A stretch of 7,120 nt of DNA from an uncultured Clostridium sp. (GTDB lineage: Bacteria > Bacillota > Clostridia > TANB77 > CAG-508). The stretch is from positions 1 through 7,120 of the forward strand of contig CAMCHB010000054.1 of the NCBI GenBank assembly GCA_945874585.1. The letters are read 5' to 3'. The translations under genes and the position numbers were made by a program. Below the pieces are notes generated by a model. That model worked only from the letters and a program-made list of their open reading frames with translations. It was not told the DNA's origin and did not search any database. Positions 5,609-7,120 of the stretch are shown here, piece by piece. The first letter of the stretch is position 1. Every line of letters starts with the position of its first letter.

Positions 5609-7039
5609 ATGAGAAAAACAAAAATTATATGTACTATAGGACCAGCAAGTGATAATGAAGAAACATTAAGAAAATTGATGTTAGCTGGTATGAACGTAGC
5701 AAGAATCAACTTTTCACATGGCAATTATGAAGAACAATTACCAAAAATTGAATTAGTTAAAAAACTAAGAAAGGAACTAAATTTACCAGTTGCTCTTTTA
5801 TTGGATACAAAAGGACCAGAAGTTAGAATTGGTAAATTTAAAGACGAAAAAGTATATTTAAATGAAGGCGATGTATTTGTTTTAACCCCAGAAGAAATTT
5901 TGGGAACTAAGGAAAGATTCACAATTAGTTATAAGAATTTGGCGCATGAGGTAAAAATCGGTGACAAAATTTTAATTGATGATGGCTTAGTAGGAACAGA
6001 AATTATTGATATAAAAGGTGACGAAGTTTACTGTAAAGTATTAAATGGAGGACCAATTAGCAATCGTAAAAGTGCTAATTTACCAGGTGTAAGCTTAAAT
6101 TTACCGGTTATGACTGAAAAAGATAAAGATGATTTAATCAAAGGTGCACAAGCTGGATTTGATTTTATAGCAGCATCTTTTGTTAGAAAAGCACAAGATG
6201 TAAAAGATATTCGTGATTTAATTTCTACTCATGGTGGAGAAAAAATTAGAATTATTTCTAAGATCGAAAACAGAGAAGGCGTTAACAATTTTGATGAAAT
6301 TTTAAAAGCTTCTGATGGTATCATGATAGCAAGAGGAGACTTAAGTGTTGAAATACCAATGGAAGAAGTTCCAATTATTCAAAAAGACTTTATCAAAAAG
6401 ACCATTCGTGAAGGAAAAATCGTCGTAACAGCAACTCAAATGATGGATTCTATGATTCACAATCCACGTCCAACAAGAGCCGAAGTAAGCGATGTATCAA
6501 ATGCTATTTTTGATTTATCAGGTGGCATCATGCTTTCTGGTGAAAGTGCTAATGGACACTATCCAGTAGAATGTGTTGAAATGATGGATAAAATTGCAAA
6601 AACAACAGAAGCATCTATCAACTATTGGAAGAGATTTAGACAAAGAGAATATGATTTGGAAAATCGTGAATTTAGATTTAATATTTACAATGGTGTATGT
6701 GTTAGTGCTATGAACTTAAAAGCAAAAGCAATTGTTACGTATACTGTTTCTGGTTCAACAGCAAGAATCGTATCTTCTTTTACACCAAAATGTCCAATTT
6801 ACGCTATTACAGATAACGAAAAAGTATGGAGACAATTGAACTTACAATGGAACGTATATCCAATTCTTGTTGAAAAGAATGAAAATGTGGATGAAATGAT
6901 CCATGTAGGTATTGATCGATTAAAAGAAGAAGGCAAACTAGTAAAAGATGATTTAGTTATCATTGCTGGTGGAGCTTACATTCTTCCTGAAATTGAAAGC
7001 CCAATTAACAAAGTAATTGGTGGAATTGTAAAAATCTAA
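5609..7039 (+). CDS. pyk: Pyruvate kinase (476 aa)
   Basis: Converts PEP and ADP to pyruvate and ATP, the last glycolytic step. It starts MRKTKIICTIGPASDN, as the family does. Visible motifs are ARINFSHG (31-38; R32, N34 and S36 at the active site), LDTKGPEVR (65-73), the signature IISKIENREG (215-224; K218 catalytic, E220 metal ligand), ARGDL (241-245; D244 metal ligand), TATQM (274-278), PRPTRAEVSDV (286-296) and MLSGESANG (308-316). Order is A domain, lid B domain (about 75-165), A domain, C domain (about 345-476). It ends near 476, so the extra C-terminal PEP-utiliser-like domain of Bacillus-type enzymes is absent. Oddities are Ser246 where RGDLG is usual, DLSGG (302-306) where D-G-T-D-A/C is usual, and Ile74 at the position aligned with Thr120 of rabbit enzyme. 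All catalytic residues are kept, so it should be active. It lies 29 bp after glgP with no promoter or terminator between. Confidence 0.96.
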   Translation: MRKTKIICTIGPASDNEETLRKLMLAGMNVARINFSHGNYEEQLPKIELVKKLRKELNLPVALLLDTKGPEVRIGKFKDEKVYLNEGDVFVLTPEEILGTKERFTISYKNLAHEVKIGDKILIDDGLVGTEIIDIKGDEVYCKVLNGGPISNRKSANLPGVSLNLPVMTEKDKDDLIKGAQAGFDFIAASFVRKAQDVKDIRDLISTHGGEKIRIISKIENREGVNNFDEILKASDGIMIARGDLSVEIPMEEVPIIQKDFIKKTIREGKIVVTATQMMDSMIHNPRPTRAEVSDVSNAIFDLSGGIMLSGESANGHYPVECVEMMDKIAKTTEASINYWKRFRQREYDLENREFRFNIYNGVCVSAMNLKAKAIVTYTVSGSTARIVSSFTPKCPIYAITDNEKVWRQLNLQWNVYPILVEKNENVDEMIHVGIDRLKEEGKLVKDDLVIIAGGAYILPEIESPINKVIGGIVKI

Positions 7040-7064
7040 GATAATACAAAAAGCTAGTCAATAT

Positions 7065-7116
7065 GAAGTGAACCCAAATTATTAGACAAAAAAGTTTAAA
7101 AAGGAGGGTTCATTTT
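7065..7116 (+). promoter_or_regulatory. Possible hairpin hiding the ribosome binding site of the next gene
   Basis: TGAACCC (7069-7075) is complementary to GGGTTCA (7106-7112). Two G-T pairs and two A-T pairs extend this to 11 bp (7065-7075 with 7106-7116) across a 30-nt loop. The right arm contains the GGG of AAGGAGGG (7101-7108) and the bases between it and the ATG. If it forms, it would reduce ribosome access. No T tract follows, so it is not an intrinsic terminator. Confidence 0.35.
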
Positions 7117-7117
7117 C

Positions 7118-7120
7118 ATG
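7118..7120 (+). CDS. Start codon of the next gene, cut by the window end
   Basis: ATG at 7118-7120 follows a strong site AAGGAGGG (7101-7108) with 9-nt spacing. No clear terminator lies in the 78 bp after pyk and no good promoter is seen, so this gene is probably read from the glgP-pyk transcript. Its product cannot be known from here. Confidence 0.65.

Noticed and set aside
7017..7045. Promoter for the last gene at TTGGTG/GATAAT after pyk
   Set aside because: The spacing is 17 bp but the -35 matches only 3 of 6 and lies inside the pyk coding end, far weaker than the other promoters in the window.

Overview
The window is AT-rich bacterial DNA with strong AGGAGG-type ribosome binding sites, near-consensus sigma-A promoters and many hairpin terminators. 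Together with a YtvI-type membrane protein and the protein sequences, this points to a low-GC Gram-positive bacterium (Bacillota), most likely an anaerobic clostridial lineage. The exact species cannot be told from this sequence. The first 45 bases are not biological: they are an Illumina Nextera i7 adapter with its index, so the contig starts at a library-fragment end.

Layout: 46-74 is the tail of an upstream terminator. 132-522 is a single-gene unit: a promoter overlapping a perfect palindrome, a 98-residue MazG-like nucleotide pyrophosphohydrolase, then a hairpin terminator. 604-1005 is a second single-gene unit: a perfect TTGACA-17-TATAAT promoter, a hairpin at the very 5' end of the transcript, an unrecognised 79-residue protein, then a strong, bidirectional-looking terminator. 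1015-2170 holds a weaker promoter and a YtvI-like (AI-2E exporter superfamily) membrane protein. Facing it on the minus strand (2727-2167) is a membrane-anchored DUF1980/YcgQ-like protein. The two stop codons share the bases TTAA and no terminator lies between the genes. The nearest terminators lie beyond the partner gene on each side. 2839-2879 is a textbook terminator with a GAAA loop and no plus-strand gene directly upstream. 2933-7039 is an apparent operon: a consensus promoter, alpha-glucan phosphorylase (glgP), then pyruvate kinase (pyk) 29 bp later. There is no clear terminator after pyk, and the ribosome binding site and ATG of a further gene end the window.

Functionally, glgP releases glucose-1-phosphate from glycogen-like glucan and pyk carries out the last ATP-forming step of glycolysis, so the operon ties use of stored carbon to energy yield. 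The other genes are housekeeping or of unknown role and look independently transcribed. No mobile element, CRISPR array, tRNA or rRNA was seen. Nothing here is clearly a new system. The most interesting points are the interlocked convergent pair with distant terminators, the orphan 79-residue protein behind a perfect promoter, the palindrome on the first promoter, and active-site-neighbour substitutions in the pyruvate kinase.
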